A stretch of DNA of 64,000 bases, from positions 120,712,001 to 120,776,000 of the forward strand of contig JBAIAC010000008.1 in assembly GCA_037349315.1 (NCBI GenBank), in the 5' to 3' direction. Positions 22,446-34,929 of the stretch are shown piece after piece. The position numbers and the translations under genes are program-made. The stretch's first letter is position 1. Every line of letters starts with the position of its first letter. Source of the stretch: Chelydra serpentina. Taxonomy: Eukaryota > Chordata > Testudines > Chelydridae. Below the pieces are notes generated by a model, which was given only the letters and a program-made list of their open reading frames with translations, made no database searches and was not told where the DNA came from.

Positions 22446-24415
22446 ATCAACCCCCTTCTTGAGGACCTACTGAGATCAGCAGAACGGGAGAATCTTTAAT
22501 GAGGCTTAGAAGCCTCATCACCCCACCCCAAGCTTTTGAATTATTGAGCCGTCTTCTCCCCCTCTTTGAGTATTAGGAGGATTATCAAGACCATACCAGC
22601 CCCTCGCAAGCCATAGTAGGCTTTTTTTATCAGACACAATCCTGTCTGGGTTTTGCCAGAGCTCTGATAAGCCTTCCATACCTTCCAATTTACTAGAGAT
22701 AGTGGCAGGAGAAGGGAGCAACAGGTAGGCAACTGCGAGCTGCGTAAGGCTCATGAAGACGAGAAGTCAAGGTAAGGAAGGAAGGATGGTTCTTATGGTT
22801 AATGCAGACACCTGGGTTAATGCAGTCATGAGACCCTGGGTTCAATTCCCAGCTCTGCCACAGATTTCCTTCATGACCGTGTATAAGTCTTAGGGCCAGT
22901 TTTAGGCACTAAAATAAGTGTGCAGACTCCTGCCACCCACATTTTGCCCTGCTCCTCAATTTGACAAATAGGGAGCTGCAATTCTATACACCCCTTGGGC
23001 TCTATAGGAGAGGAGCCCTGATCCTGATGGCCCACATAGATTCATAGGAATAGGACTCCCACAGGAAGTCTGCAGTGTCTGTTTGCTCTAGACTGCGCTG
23101 GGGGGGGGGGTTGGCTTTAGGATTGGGGGAGTGCAAAGGGCCCCTTTGTGCTCCCTTCCTCAACTGGGCCTAGTGGTCCTTTGCCACGCATCTGCCCCCA
23201 TATGTTTGTTTCACTTTTAGGTAGGTAAGTGATAAAGTAAATAGAAAAAGACAAATCCGAGACTTTTAGACAGAAGGGGGGTTTCAACCCCTCACTGAAA
23301 TTCAGGAGCTGTTCATTGATAGCCACAAGCCACTTATTGAGGAAATCCAGATCCTGGCTTTGAGACGTTAATACTGGCATAACAAGTCTATACTCGAACT
23401 ATTCTCTCAGTGTAAATTCATCCCTCATGAATGTTTGAGGTTCAGCACAATGTCTCCAAATATCTTTTGATCAACAAACAACAGCTATCTCTGTAAACAA
23501 ATCATGATATTCAGCTTGTTATTCCCACTCCATGAAGTCACTAAGTCAACATTTATTGAAGTACTAATGGTAGCGTTGCATCAAAATGTAATATGCACAT
23601 TCATTCCTGGGCAGTACTGCCATTAACACTTGGTTTCATCGGTTACTATTTATCATTAGCTTTGTCTTAAAATGAAGTTCCATCTCTCTATATTGAAAAT
23701 AAAATGACCTCAAAACTCCTAGGAATACTATTTGCACAACTGGTGGAGAAGGAAACAGTCCTGAGTATAGGGAAGAGGAATTATCTAGTTTGTTGCTATA
23801 TACTGCAATCTGTTTGATGAGTGGGGCCTTTAAAAAACAGCAGTAGTTATGTAATATATAGTAAAAAGATATTTTCCAATAGAAACATTATAACATTTCC
23901 TTTCATTTGAGAAGACAGCTTCTACTTGTTTTTTTGAATGAAAGCAGCTAATATATTACCTGAATTTTGTAAGGAGAATCAAAAGAAAGATACAACAGGC
24001 ATACAAAAGCAAAGCCTACAATAATTCATTACTGGCAGTCCTTGTATTTAAAGAAGGATACATTGGGAAAAGATTCATGTAATTTCCCCATCAACATTAT
24101 GCAACTAGAGAGAGAGAGAGAGGTCATATTAAATGACATCTCTACTGACTTTTTAGGGTTAAGTTGCTCAATTTATCAAGGCCATCTGGTCTTTTTGCAT
24201 TGTATATCTCAAGTTTTTCTTGTTGGAGAAGTGTGATCCATGCTTCACACTAGCTGAGAGTATTATGTCTTTATGCTGTTAAAGCTATGTACAGGAGAAT
24301 GGAGAGCTGATAATAAGCACATTCCATCTATGATGGAATGCAGAACCCACTAAGTGCAGTGAAACAGTCATTAATGCAGGATGGTAAGAATGGTCTTATG
24401 TCTAAAGGACTGGAT
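22446..24415. other. No gene; one MIR-like head
   Basis: At 22810-22905 (plus) a block with cctgggttcaattcccagctctgcc matches the head region of MIR SINEs. A run of ten or more G lies at 23101. The rest shows no gene. Confidence 0.5.
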
Positions 24416-24790
24416 AGTGGGCCAGGAAATATGGGTTCCCTTTCTGGCTCTGTTATGTACTTCCTGCATACTTAGAGCTAGTTACTTAACCCCCATGCCT
24501 CACATTTACCATCTGTTAAATGGGGATAGCTACTTCCCTACTTCAGAGGTGTTGTGAGGCTTAATTCATTAAGGGTTAAAATTCACTATTGTGCAGATGG
24601 CCAATACAAGGCCTATGCAGCACTGAAGTCCCCCTTAACCCCTCAAAGCTTAAGTAGAACTTGAGTAGTATATAGCCTTGTATTAGCTCCTCTTTGCGTA
24701 AGGTCTGTTTTCACTCTAATGTTTGTAAAGCCCCTTGAGAGCTTCAGAAGTCACTATGTAAATGCAATATATTCATATTATTGTTATTAA
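24416..24790 (+). repeat. Old MIR-like SINE
   Basis: In order: tttctggctctgttatgtac, gttacttaacccccatgcc, tctgttaaatggggatagc, ggtgttgtgaggcttaa, then tttgtaaagccccttgagag and a tgcaatatattcatattattgttatt tail. This is a nearly complete MIR-type layout with an insertion of about 100 bases in the 3' half. Confidence 0.65.
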
Positions 24791-26540
24791 TTTGAGAGAT
24801 ACATCTTGTTAGAAATGCTGTTTTGCATTCCTAAGATGGTAAATTTGCAGGATCACAGTTCTCCTTATTAAACAGTGCAAAATATTTTATAACAAGAGGG
24901 CTTAGAAGCATGCCTGTTTGTAAAGAATTCAAATGAGACAAAGAAATGGTATTCACTGGAGGGAGTCTGTCAAAATACAACATGACCACACTGATTTAAT
25001 TGAACCCACAATATGATTATTTTGCAGCCTCAGTGATGATCGTGATGAGGTGTTGTTGTTTTTTGGCCTACACAATTGCCATTATTACCTATAAAAACAG
25101 AAAATTAATACTTTAAAATGATCATTAATTTAAAGATATATATGGATGCCCGCTTTGGCAATCAGCCAAAACATGACATCATGTCTTGATGAATAAGACT
25201 GAAGCAAAAGTTCAGAGGTTTTTGAGATGCTGCCAAAATTGTTTTTGCACTTGATTGCTGGAAATAATCCACTATGAATGTCTATGCAATTGCAAGAAAT
25301 TCATCTGCAGTGTCACTGTCATGCATACCTTGTCAATTCCTCTATATAGAAGATCAGTCTAACTTCTTTCATTTTTTAAATTTCTATTAGTGAGACTTCC
25401 ATAGATAGCTAGACAGATTCACAATAAGTCACACTTCCTGTTTAAAAAAAAAAAGAAAAAAGAACAACATGTGACTATCACTGGGAGGAAAAAGGCTGAA
25501 AAACATCGATAGAATTGTTAAATGCAGACCTTTCAGTAATGTTTTCCGCGTGTGTGAAATTTGCTCCAGCACAAGATCAACGCATCACTTAAATCCCATT
25601 TTGAAGGCTTTAAGGGGGAAAAATGATGCATAGGCCTTGGGCTGGCCCTCCGCACAGGCATGTATTTTACCCTCAACGAAGCACTGTGATTTGAATTTTC
25701 TAAAACTATTAAATTTAGCTGCTATAAACCCCAAAAGCCTTAAAAAAAAAGTAATAAAAAAAATCTCAAGTCTCTGGTACTTTTGCAGCTAAAACGTTTT
25801 TTTAAAATTCCAGCCACACAAATATGGAGGCAAAAAGGTTTGAGCAGCCAGAAGATGAAAGAAACCTGTCCTCCCTGTTATCAGCATTTCCTCCCTGTGA
25901 TCAGCATGGATAACTTGTTTTTAATCCTTAAAAAGCAAACTTTCAGTACATACTGGAATACACAAAATAACAAATAAAAGGAATTGCATTCAGGTTAATC
26001 AACCAATCAAGAGAATTAAATGATTCATTATATGTACAGTTCAGCAACATGTCATCATATTCTTAGTAGCTTGTGATATTGTTATTTGTGGATGACACTT
26101 CTGAATAGGCTTTAATGATATCTACCTATATAAATCACTAATTATAAACATAAATACACACACGCTGCATGTTGAAAAGTGAAATGTTTTTATTCTCCTG
26201 CATTTGGGGTGACCACACAACTCTCCAGCAGCAATGTAAAATAAAGCTCTGAGTACGATTAGGCTTGGTCATCCCAAAGAAGAGAATGTACTATTCCATT
26301 CTTCCTCTTTTCATCATGTTGTATTCCATACATATCCACGTTATATGTTCCAATGTTCACTCAAGTTAACTCTGCTGTTCCCTTGTCTGAAGATCATTTT
26401 TTTCAGTTTTTTTCAACTTCCCCCTGCCCCCAGTAATGCTACTCAGTGTGTCCACAATTACACATTCAACTCTATTTGGAAGATTGAATATACAGTTCCT
26501 GCAAATGGGAGACATCTCTTTCTCTCTATCTAGGCACGTC
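24791..26540. other. No gene; old MITE remnant
   Basis: At about 25575-25672 there is a diverged copy of the repeat family seen at 50402-50540 and 51880-51960 (ggctggccctccgcacaggc). A 42-bp block at 25825-25866 recurs at 31228-31269. Confidence 0.45.
25825..25866 (+). repeat. 42-bp block repeated at 31228-31269
   Basis: tggaggcaaaaaggtttgag followed by cagccagaagatgaaagaaacc. The partner differs at only 2 of 42 bases, while the flanks of the two sites do not match. Confidence 0.8.
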
Positions 26541-26951
26541 ATAGGCACCGACTCTGTGGGCGCTCCGGGGCTGGAGTACCCACAGGGAAAAATTTGTGGG
26601 TGCACCCACCGGCAGCCAAGTTCCCCGCGCCTCGCCTCCTTCTCCCCCCGCCGAGCACACTGCATCCCCACTCCACACCCTCCCTCCCAGCGCTTCCTGC
26701 CATCCTGCCGCCTAACAGCTGTTTGGCGGCACTTAGGACTTTCCGGGAGGAGTGGGGACACAGCGCACTCAGGGGAGGAGGTGGAGAAGAGGTGGGGCAG
26801 GGGTGGGGACTTGGGGATAGGGAGTGGAATGGGGACAGGAAGGGGGCGGGGACTTTGGGGGAAGGGATGGAATGGGGGTGGGGTGAGGGCAGTGCAGGGG
26901 CGGGGCTAGGGGGTTGAGCACCCACTGGGAAGAGGGGAAGTTGGCGCCTAT
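26541..26951 (+). mobile_element. GC-rich non-autonomous element with inverted ends
   Basis: Begins ataggcaccgactctgtggg and ends agttggcgcctat, an imperfect inverted pair. The left part (cgctccggggctggagtacc, cacagggaaaaatttgtggg) recurs in reverse at 51985-52262. The 3' half is a G-rich imperfect minisatellite (about 26770-26920). The flanks ggcacgtcat and ggcactcat could be a damaged target duplication. Frames of 100-157 codons here come from GC richness. Confidence 0.75.
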
Positions 26952-26974
26952 GGGCACTCATATGGCCCTCATCA

Positions 26975-27045
26975 CATAGCATGGCAGAGCAGGAACTGAA
27001 CCCAAGTCACTTGAATCCCACCTCAGTACCCTCTCCACTAGACAC
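26975..27045 (-). repeat. MIR-like SINE head fragment
   Basis: Reverse of this segment gives a head block (gtctagtggagagggtactg, gggttcagttcctgctctgcc), which includes the ggttca-type B-box region of MIR SINEs. Confidence 0.5.
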
Positions 27046-28109
27046 TTCCAAGCAAGTGTCTACAGTATGATCCGTTAATTACTCTTTATAGATGTCAATT
27101 TTCTAATGCCCTGTCTACATTATAGTAACATTACATTTAAACTAGAGAGACCTACAAAAATCTACAGATTTGTAAATTAATGTATTATTTTCATCCCTGT
27201 CAAACCAAGAAACTGTGATAGCCCTGTATTAGTGTAAGTAGTCCAGACTAACATGACATAATTAGACACACCTGCTGCTTTCTTCAAATTCACTCCAAGT
27301 TCTTTTTGGATAATCTAAAATCAGGTGACTGAGATGACCCAGGTACTAAACACTTTGAGACAAATCCAGACGTTCTGTAACTAGGCACATCTTCATTTAA
27401 ATCCATGGCATTGCACCAGGTCTGACTTTGGACCATGATTGTTTCATTCAGGAGGATGAACATATTTTGATGTAAATATCAGATTACTGTGTTGTTATTT
27501 CATAATTGTATTTAAAGCTAGAGTGGTGTAAGGTAATTTACAGGGAGCAAAGAGATGTGGTAAAATCCTAGTTCCATGGAAGTGAATTGCAAAACTCAAA
27601 GATTTCAATAGGGCCAAAATTTCATGTTTCCTGCCCTTAGGAGCTGCATCCTGTATCCTAAGGCAGTCAGAATACAACTGATGGAAAGTCCTTTATGATC
27701 AGATTTTCAGCCTGGATATCCCTTTTGTACACTTCATCACTGGGAACTGCTTTAACAGGGAGACACCCAGACAAACACCATGACAAGGTTTCTGCCATAC
27801 TTGTTCTTTTAGGGTTTCTCTCTTACTCCTCCACATTTACGTCTTTTCAGAAAAGAGGAACATGGTAATTTGACCTTTACCAGAGCATAAACATCTGTTC
27901 TAAAAGTGCCAAATCTTTTTCAAAGCCATTTTGGCCAATTTTACATCATGTTGTCACATGCTTTGTTATCAGATATGGTTTCATATCCATATCAAACCCC
28001 TCATTCCTGATCTCAGTTTCTGCAAGGATATCAGCCACGTTCTGGTTTTTTAAGCTTTTTTCAACCTACCAAGCCCTTTCTTCCAGTTTTGCTTCACCTG
28101 TTTCATTAT
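27046..28109. other. No gene recognised
   Basis: A+T-rich, only short frames, no clear repeat. Confidence 0.5.
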
Positions 28110-28202
28110 CATAGAATCATAGAATCATAGAATCTCAGGGTTGGAAGGGACCTCAGGAGGTCATCTAGTCCAACCCCCTGCTCAAAGCAGGACCAACCCC
28201 AA

Positions 28203-29294
28203 CTAGATCATCCCAGCCAGGGCTTTGTCAAGCCTGACCTTAAAAACCTCTAAGGAAGGAGATTCCACCACCTCCCTAGGTAACCCATTCCAGTGCTTCA
28301 CCACCCTACTAGTGAAAAAGTTTTTCCTAATATCCAACCTAAACCTCCCCCTCTGCAACTTGAGACCATTACTCCTTGTTCTGTCATCTTCTACCACTGA
28401 GAACAGTCTAGATCCATCCTCTTTGGAACCCCCTTTTAGGTAGTTGAAAGCAGCTATCAAATCCCCCCTCACTCTTCTCTTCTGCAGGCTAAACAATCCC
28501 AGTTCCCTCAGCCTCTCCTCATACGTCATGTGCTCCAGCCCCCTAATCATTTTTGTTGCCCTCCGTTGGACTCTTTCCAATTTATCCACATCCTTCTTGT
28601 AGTGTGGGGCCCAAAACTGGACACAGTACTCCAAATGAGGCCTCACCAGTGCCGAATAGAGGGGAATAATCACGTCCCTCGATCTGCTGGCAATGCCCCT
28701 ACTTATACAGCCCAAAATGCCGTTAGCCTTCTTGGCAACAAGGGCACACTGTTGACTCATATTCAGCTTTTCGTCCACTGTAACCCCTAGGTCCTTTTCT
28801 GCAGAACTGCTGCCCAGCCATTCGGTCCCTAGTCTGTAGCAGTGCATGGGATTCTTCCGTCCTAAGTGCAGGACTCTGCACTTGTCCTTGTTGAACCTCA
28901 TCAGATTTCTTTTGGCCCAATCCTCTAATTTGTCTAGGTCCCTCTGTATCCTGTCCCTACCCTCCAGCGTATCAACCACTCCTCCCAATTTAGTGTCATC
29001 TGCAAACTTGCTAAGGGTGCAGTCCACACCATCCTCCAGGTCGTTGATGAAGATATTGAACAAAACCGGCCCCAGCACCGACCCTTGGGGCACTCCACTT
29101 GATACCGGCTGCCAACTAGACATGGAGCCATTGATCACTACCCGTTGAGCACGACCATCCAGCCAGTTTTCTATCCACCTTACCGTCCATTCATCCAGCC
29201 CATACTTCTTTAACTTGCTGGCAAGAACACTGTGGGAGACTATCAAAAGCTTTGCTAAAGTCAAGAAATAGCACATCCACTGCTTTCCCCTCAT
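28203..29294 (-). pseudogene. CR1 ORF2, reverse transcriptase palm to C-terminus
   Basis: From about 29240 down to 28203 an open frame encodes the CR1 [26 protein letters not shown], then [22 protein letters not shown] (RT block with the PQGS motif), then [10 protein letters not shown], whose ADD is the catalytic pair of Asp, followed by [17 protein letters not shown] and the C-terminal RRATKMIRG and GLFSLQKRR blocks, ending at a stop just before the non-coding 3' end. In a live element this enzyme copies element RNA at a nicked target. The first 17-18 codons of the open frame are out of register with the family, because the domain begins in the next frame over. Apart from that shift the frame is intact, so the copy looks fairly young. 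Confidence 0.95.
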
Positions 29295-29872
29295 CCACAG
29301 AGCCAGTTATCTCATCATAGAAGGCAATTAGGTTAGTCAGGCATGACTTGCCCTTGGTGAATCCATGCTGACTGTTCCTGATCACTTTCCCCTCCTTTAA
29401 GTGGTTCAGAATTGATTCCTTGAGGACCTGTTCCATGATTTTTCCAGGGACTGAGGTGAGACTGACTGGCCTGTAGTTCCCCGGATCTTCCTTCTTCCCT
29501 TTTTTAAAGATGGGCACTACATTAGCTTTTTTCCAGTCATCCGGGACCTCCCCCGATTGCCATGATTTGTCAAAGATAATGGCCAATGGCTCTGCAATCA
29601 CATCGGCCAACTCCTTTAGCACCCTCGGATGCAGTGCATCCGGCCCCATGGACTTGTGTTCGTCCAGCTTTTCTAAATAGTCCCGAACTACTTCTTTCTC
29701 CACAGAGGGCTGGTCACCTCCTCCCCATACCGTGCTGCGGAGTGCAGCCGCCTGGGAGCTGACCTTGTCTGTGAAGACAGAGGCAAAAAAAGCATTGAGT
29801 ACACTAGCTTTCTCCACATCCTCTGTCACTAGGTTCCCTCCCTCATTCAGTATTGCTCTTTCCATTCCATGA
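29191..29872 (-). pseudogene. CR1 ORF2, N-terminal part of reverse transcriptase
   Basis: A second minus-strand frame gives the upstream RT section: [71 protein letters not shown] and [14 protein letters not shown], where the FLDFSKAFD motif holds the first catalytic Asp. The family sequence continues in the other frame at about 29240, which points to a small deletion (about 2 bases) there. The endonuclease domain normally in front is absent because of 5' truncation at about 29872. Confidence 0.95.
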
Positions 29873-31227
29873 GTTATCTTGGTAGATCTCCAACTTCTTT
29901 CCTTTGACTGTCCTCTTTTATTGTTGTAGCTGTAGTCCTCTTAGGTACTCAAACCTATTGACTTATTCTTCTCATAGGCTTGCCATCTTAATAGCAAATT
30001 TTTACTTTGCTTCTCTGTTCAGATCAGCTCCTTGCCCTCTTTGCTTCCGGCGACATGATACTCTGCTTCCTATTTAAATATTTAACATGCTGTAAATGTG
30101 CCAATGTCTCTGTTTGCCCCATTGAACAGCTGGGTGTGTATCATTTGTGTGATTTTTAAGATAGGTTAGAATGGTCTCCAAAACTGAAGTGGGAATCACC
30201 TGGATCAGTCTTAGTCGGCCATGTGCACATAGAGAATCCACAGGCTGATACCCTGAAGCAACCCGGGGTTGAGATATCACTGATAAAGAAACTCTTCCAC
30301 CTTCACTACACTAAATAAGTACAGAGAGGGTACATGTTAGTGTAGTTTCCTATAAAGATTTCATAGGCATGGGTTTGGGATTGCCACATTATTAAAGTAG
30401 GGGACAACACTACAAACACATGAGAGTAAATTTACTCATATGTGTAAGTATTCTCATGATCAGGCCTTTAATTTCTCTTTCAAAATTTTAGGCATAAAAT
30501 CAAAACTAAAACCCCAAAATCCACTCCTTACTTTTACATTCCTAGTAGTATAATACAGATTGCCAGATATTTTTGTTGAAACCATCAGAATGTTTGTAAC
30601 AATAAACGCCAGGATTCATTCTTTTGTTTCCTGATTCAGGAAAGCATCTCTATTAGGTAAAGCACGTGCTTAAGTCCCTTGAACTCAAGATAAACGTGTA
30701 CTTTAAACATATGCGTAAGTGCCTTCCTGAACTGGGGCCTTGGTGAACATCAAAATTTATTGTTTCTCAAGGTAAATTAATCTTACTGTTCAAGAAATAT
30801 TACCTTCTTTAATAGGAATTATGTGAACAATGTGGAAAAAAACCAGGATGCTGTACGAGGCAAACAGCAATGGCATATCAACTATAGTATCTGAGACATG
30901 AAAGTGACACATAGTGAGACTAGATAAAAACAAAAGAAACATAGAGACAAGTCAGACAGCTAAACAATTTGTTCAAGGAAAAAAATCTCAATAATTAATA
31001 CACAGTATGCAGACCAAACATTTAACACAATAACTTATTCTGTTTATTTAATATCTGCACATTGTGGAATTGAAGAGAGTCCAGATTTAATTTTTAGCCA
31101 AAGCCCCACAGTTGGTGGCTCTTCACTAATCCATTGTACCAAAAAAAATGCTAAACTTCAGCTTTAGGATTAATGGCTGAGAGTAGAAATCAATGTGGAA
31201 TTTTAATTTAAATGGAGTAAATAATTT
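29873..31227. other. No gene recognised
   Basis: Includes a palindromic stretch at about 30632-30740 (aaagcacgtgcttaagtccc against cgtaagtgccttcctgaac), probably another small MITE. No gene seen. Confidence 0.45.
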
Positions 31228-31269
31228 TGGAGGCAAAAAAGTTTGAGCAACCAGAAGATGAAAGAAACC
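31228..31269 (+). repeat. 42-bp block repeated at 25825-25866
   Basis: 40 of 42 bases agree with the partner in the same orientation. One forward frame is open through both copies (EAK, then K or R, then FEQPEDERN), with one silent and one conservative difference, which may be chance. Confidence 0.8.
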
Positions 31270-31504
31270 ACCTCATCATCGAGAATCTAAATTTTGCAAG
31301 CTTTTTGCTTTTCCACTCCATGCAATCTTATGAATTTCCTGGATTTTTATTTGTGTTTGTTCCATTCTTAAAGCCATATCTGAGAAGGATCTGGGCCAAT
31401 TTATCACTCTTAAAAGAGGAATTTTTTAAATGAATCTTTACAAAGAAGAGAGTATTCATATCCATTCAGTATCTCCCGTATGTATACAATCTACCACGGA
31501 AAAA

Positions 31505-31554
31505 GAGAGAGAGAGAGAGTGTGTGTGTGTGTGTGTGAGGGAGAGAGAGAGAGA
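31505..31554 (+). repeat. Compound GA/GT/GA microsatellite
   Basis: About eight GA units, then nine GT units, then seven GA units with a gagg interruption. Confidence 0.95.
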
Positions 31555-31555
31555 T

Positions 31556-34500
31556 GTTAATGAGGGCAGACTTTTCCCCTAAAGTTAAATTGATAAATGT
31601 TTTCTCTCTCATAGGTATTATATGCAATTCTGACTAGCACAGTTCAGGTATCCCTGCTGTAGGAAAGGATCTCAGGTATATACCTTGCAGGGCATACATT
31701 TTTCCTATGCATGAGTCCCAGTTTTTAGAGAATACAGCACCTTCTAAGGCACCAATTCTGCAAAGACTTATGCACATGCTTACTATATGCACTGACAACA
31801 GTTCCACTGAGATTTTCCACAGTCTGTAAACTTAAACCTTGCATAAATCTTTAAAAGATCAGGGCCTGAGTCTGTTAAATTCCCCCCTTGCCCCAAAAGT
31901 TTCTCTAAGGTAGAGCACAGGCAATTTACAAAGTATTTTAATATTTCCCCAGTGTTTTTTAAATCACTATTTGTAAAAAGCCTTTTGGGGATAAACTGAT
32001 GACTGTGTAAGCAGAGATCCAAGCAGAAAATGCAGATTTTAGTGATACTTGCCAAGTGCTACAGATCACCATTCAGGCCAGAGCTATTCCTTGATTATAT
32101 TCCATGTATTAAGAGCATGTGCAAAAGAGCTGTGTTTGCACCCATTTGTATTTATAGTTTTACCAAGAGAAAGAGGGAATGTGCTGGGGACCATGGGAGG
32201 GAAATGAGAGGAGGAGGTTTATTTTTGTTTTGTTTATCAAGGAATGAACCAGGAAAGAAAATAAAACAGGAAGCTCCCTTTGATTTGTAAGAAGAAATTA
32301 AGAAAGGCAAAGGCACCAAAAAATAGCCACTTACCCTTTTCCTGAGGCAGGCCAAGGATAGGATGGGGAATGTTTAATTTCTTAGCCTCTTACATCAGCT
32401 CCTACACTAAGCAGGGCAAGAAAGTCAAGGAAAGGGACCAAGAAAAGTGACGGCATAATTAAACAGAGAATTATGCCATTTCTAACACTAAGTAGACTTA
32501 ACATTCAAATCACAGACAGACAAAATTTGCTCTCCTATGGGTGCTCACAATTCCTTCCCCCGTGGGAATTGTGTACATCAGATACAGGCTTTTGCTCAGA
32601 AGATTTAGTTAGGGATCTACTTTTGACTTTAAAATTAACTCATTCGAACAACGTACAGCATAAATATTTCTTTACTGTTCTTTACAGGTTGTTTACAGGA
32701 TTATCCCTTAATTTTTGCAGCAACACCCACCCCCCCAGCCTTAAAAACACAACTAATTGACTATGCATTTACCTTTTGTAATGGGCAAAGATTTGAAATG
32801 GCCTCCTTGTGGCTGGAACATATGGAGAAGAGGAGAGGGAAAATATAATATATGCTAAATAGGTATCGCCTCGCATTGAACATTGCAGCCCTGATTGTAG
32901 CCATTTTTCACTTCCATAGCCAGCATGGCAAATATTGTTATAAAAATAAAAAAAAAGACTAGATTCTACAAAGCAAACTGGAACTGAATGCCCATTCCCA
33001 GAGCGGGAATGTGCTAAGGTCTAGCTCAAGTGTACAGTGTCAGAGGACAGTTGTGCTCTTTGTAGTGTATGAAGACTTAAAAGAAAAGTCTGTTGCTTTC
33101 TTTGGACCTGAAACAAATCCTTGGTTTTTTTTTAAAGTCTATTTAAGAAGCACAGTGTTTCATAAAAAAAAAAAAAAAAAAAAGAGAGAGAGAGAAACAG
33201 CTATGTGTTTCTGGGGCTATGGCCATGCTCAGACAAGGAAATCTGCTTCAAGTGAAAAAGCATGTTCTAACTGGATCAGAACCAGCTCTTCCATGATAGC
33301 TCAGCACCTATAAGTCAGTTTTACACTTTGTGACAGCAGCATAATGTAGAATGCCAGTTAGATTGTATGTCTATCCCACAACGCGCAATGAGGCAGTGTA
33401 CCAACGCTTCATTGTTTTGTGACCACAGAATGGTCACTGTGCGGTGAGAAAAGAGTCTGAAAAGAGAAACTATGATTTTCTAATTGATGCAAAAACAACA
33501 AACCCCCACTACTGTTTCCATTTGGCTCCTTGAAAAGCAGCATGTAACTGTTTTATAAGGGCTTCCCACCAACACCAGTATTTTTCAACTGACCCTTAAA
33601 AGGCGGAACCCTTCTGTCCCACTTTTACATTCGTTATTTTTCCTTTCCCATGCAGAATGTTGATGTTTAAAGTGAACCATAAACGCACCGCAGTGCTAAT
33701 TTTCACAGCCTTAACACATTCTCCCTCCCTCCATTTACTAGGTTGGTGGGATTTTTTTTCTTGAGGATTTTTAATATTTTTGTTCTCCAACACTCCAAGT
33801 ATCCTACCAATGCCACCTGATGTGCTGGTTTAAACTTTGTGATGATAGTCCAAAGAAAATCTACTTAGCCATCTCCTTGATTGGAAAATCTTGAGCTCTA
33901 TAATCACCAGCAAATACTTATAAAGAATTAAAAGTAGTTGGTGTTAGTGTTTCATTGCCAGGAAATGTTTCCCTCTGAAAGTTTATTCAGAATGCTAACC
34001 TGGCTAATGCTAACCTGCTTTGAAGTCCAACGTATCATAGGAATATTTCAAATATAATCAGATTCTTGTAGACAGTCACAAAATCACAGCAAATGACCTG
34101 TTCCATATACCTATTGTAATTAGATATTTTAAAAATAATTTCCCCCATTTACAAAGCTACCTGTAAGATGTAACAGCATCCACATGAAAGGAGCACAACA
34201 CTTTCTCTCTCATTTGCATATGGCATATAAACATTTGTTCGATGAGACATTTAGACAAAGTCCTAAATACTATGGGAATTAAAGATCCCATGGTACTTTT
34301 TGAAAGAGATGGGGCTCACAGAACTGGGCCTTATATTTAGGACAGAGAATCTCATTGCCATGGGATAATGGTCTTCCCTGCACTAGATACCATTTGCTAT
34401 ATCATGCTTACTGGGTCTTTTTGCTCTGTCATGACTATGAGCAAAATGTGATGAACAATTCCTGGAACAATCATGAAACAGTAACTTTTACTCATTGGGA

Positions 34501-34798
34501 ATGTGGTTAAGACTTAACACTCTGCTAATTTATGGTTTGTTATATTGCTAGATGATGGCTTAATAACAAAGGAAAAAATGACCACCAAAAAGGTGACTCA
34601 ATGCATGTCTTCCAAATGACTAACAAGTAACATATTCACTACATGCTAGGTTTCATTAATATAACAAGAAAAGAAGGAAATTATGTAATTCATGCACATT
34701 TTTATCCAGACCTATTAATTCCATGAAAATAAAGCAAAAGGAAAGACACTTCTGATACCAAAAGAACATTTACCACTTTCTCTATTTAAAGTTAATTA
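31556..34798. other. No gene recognised
   Basis: Only frames of 100 codons or less; one (33011-33313) runs through the A/GA tract at 33164-33196 and is not a gene. No named repeat. Confidence 0.5.
33164..33196 (+). repeat. Poly-A run followed by GA microsatellite
   Basis: Twenty A residues then about seven GA units. Confidence 0.95.
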
Positions 34799-34800
34799 TA

Positions 34801-34927
34801 CTGGGTGGGATTTTCAAAAGTTTTAACTCTACTCCCATTGAAGCCAATGGGAATTCACCCCACTGACTTCAACCACAACAGTGTGAGGCTGGTGCTCAGA
34901 CCAGGTGCTTTTGAAAATCCCATCCAG
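34801..34927. mobile_element. Small palindromic MITE with TA flanks
   Basis: Ends ctgggtgggattttcaaaag and cttttgaaaatcccatccag are inverted repeats of 20 bases with one mismatch. A TA dinucleotide sits on each side (34799-34800 and 34928-34929), compatible with Tc1/mariner-type insertion but also with chance. The centre carries a second inverted pair (cccattgaagccaatggg). Confidence 0.75.
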
Positions 34928-34929
34928 TA

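Larger units (their letters stand above)
28110..29872 (-). mobile_element. CR1 LINE, 5'-truncated
   Basis: On the minus strand about 1.76 kb of CR1 runs from within ORF2 to the 3' end. The 3' terminus carries the CR1-specific ATTCTATG-type repeats (28110-28133), preceded by the ggaagggacctcaggaggtc block that the turtle tRNA-SINEs copy. ORF2 covers 28203-29865. The 5' end is missing, the usual result of incomplete target-primed reverse transcription, and CR1 typically leaves no clear target duplication. Confidence 0.95.

Noticed and set aside
25030..25062. C/D-box snoRNA
   Set aside because: Two TGATGA motifs are present, but no D box or terminal stem at suitable spacing.
26436..26982. Overlapping frames of 107-157 codons on both strands
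   Set aside because: All fall in the GC-rich repeat 26541-26951 with its G-rich minisatellite; composition, not coding.
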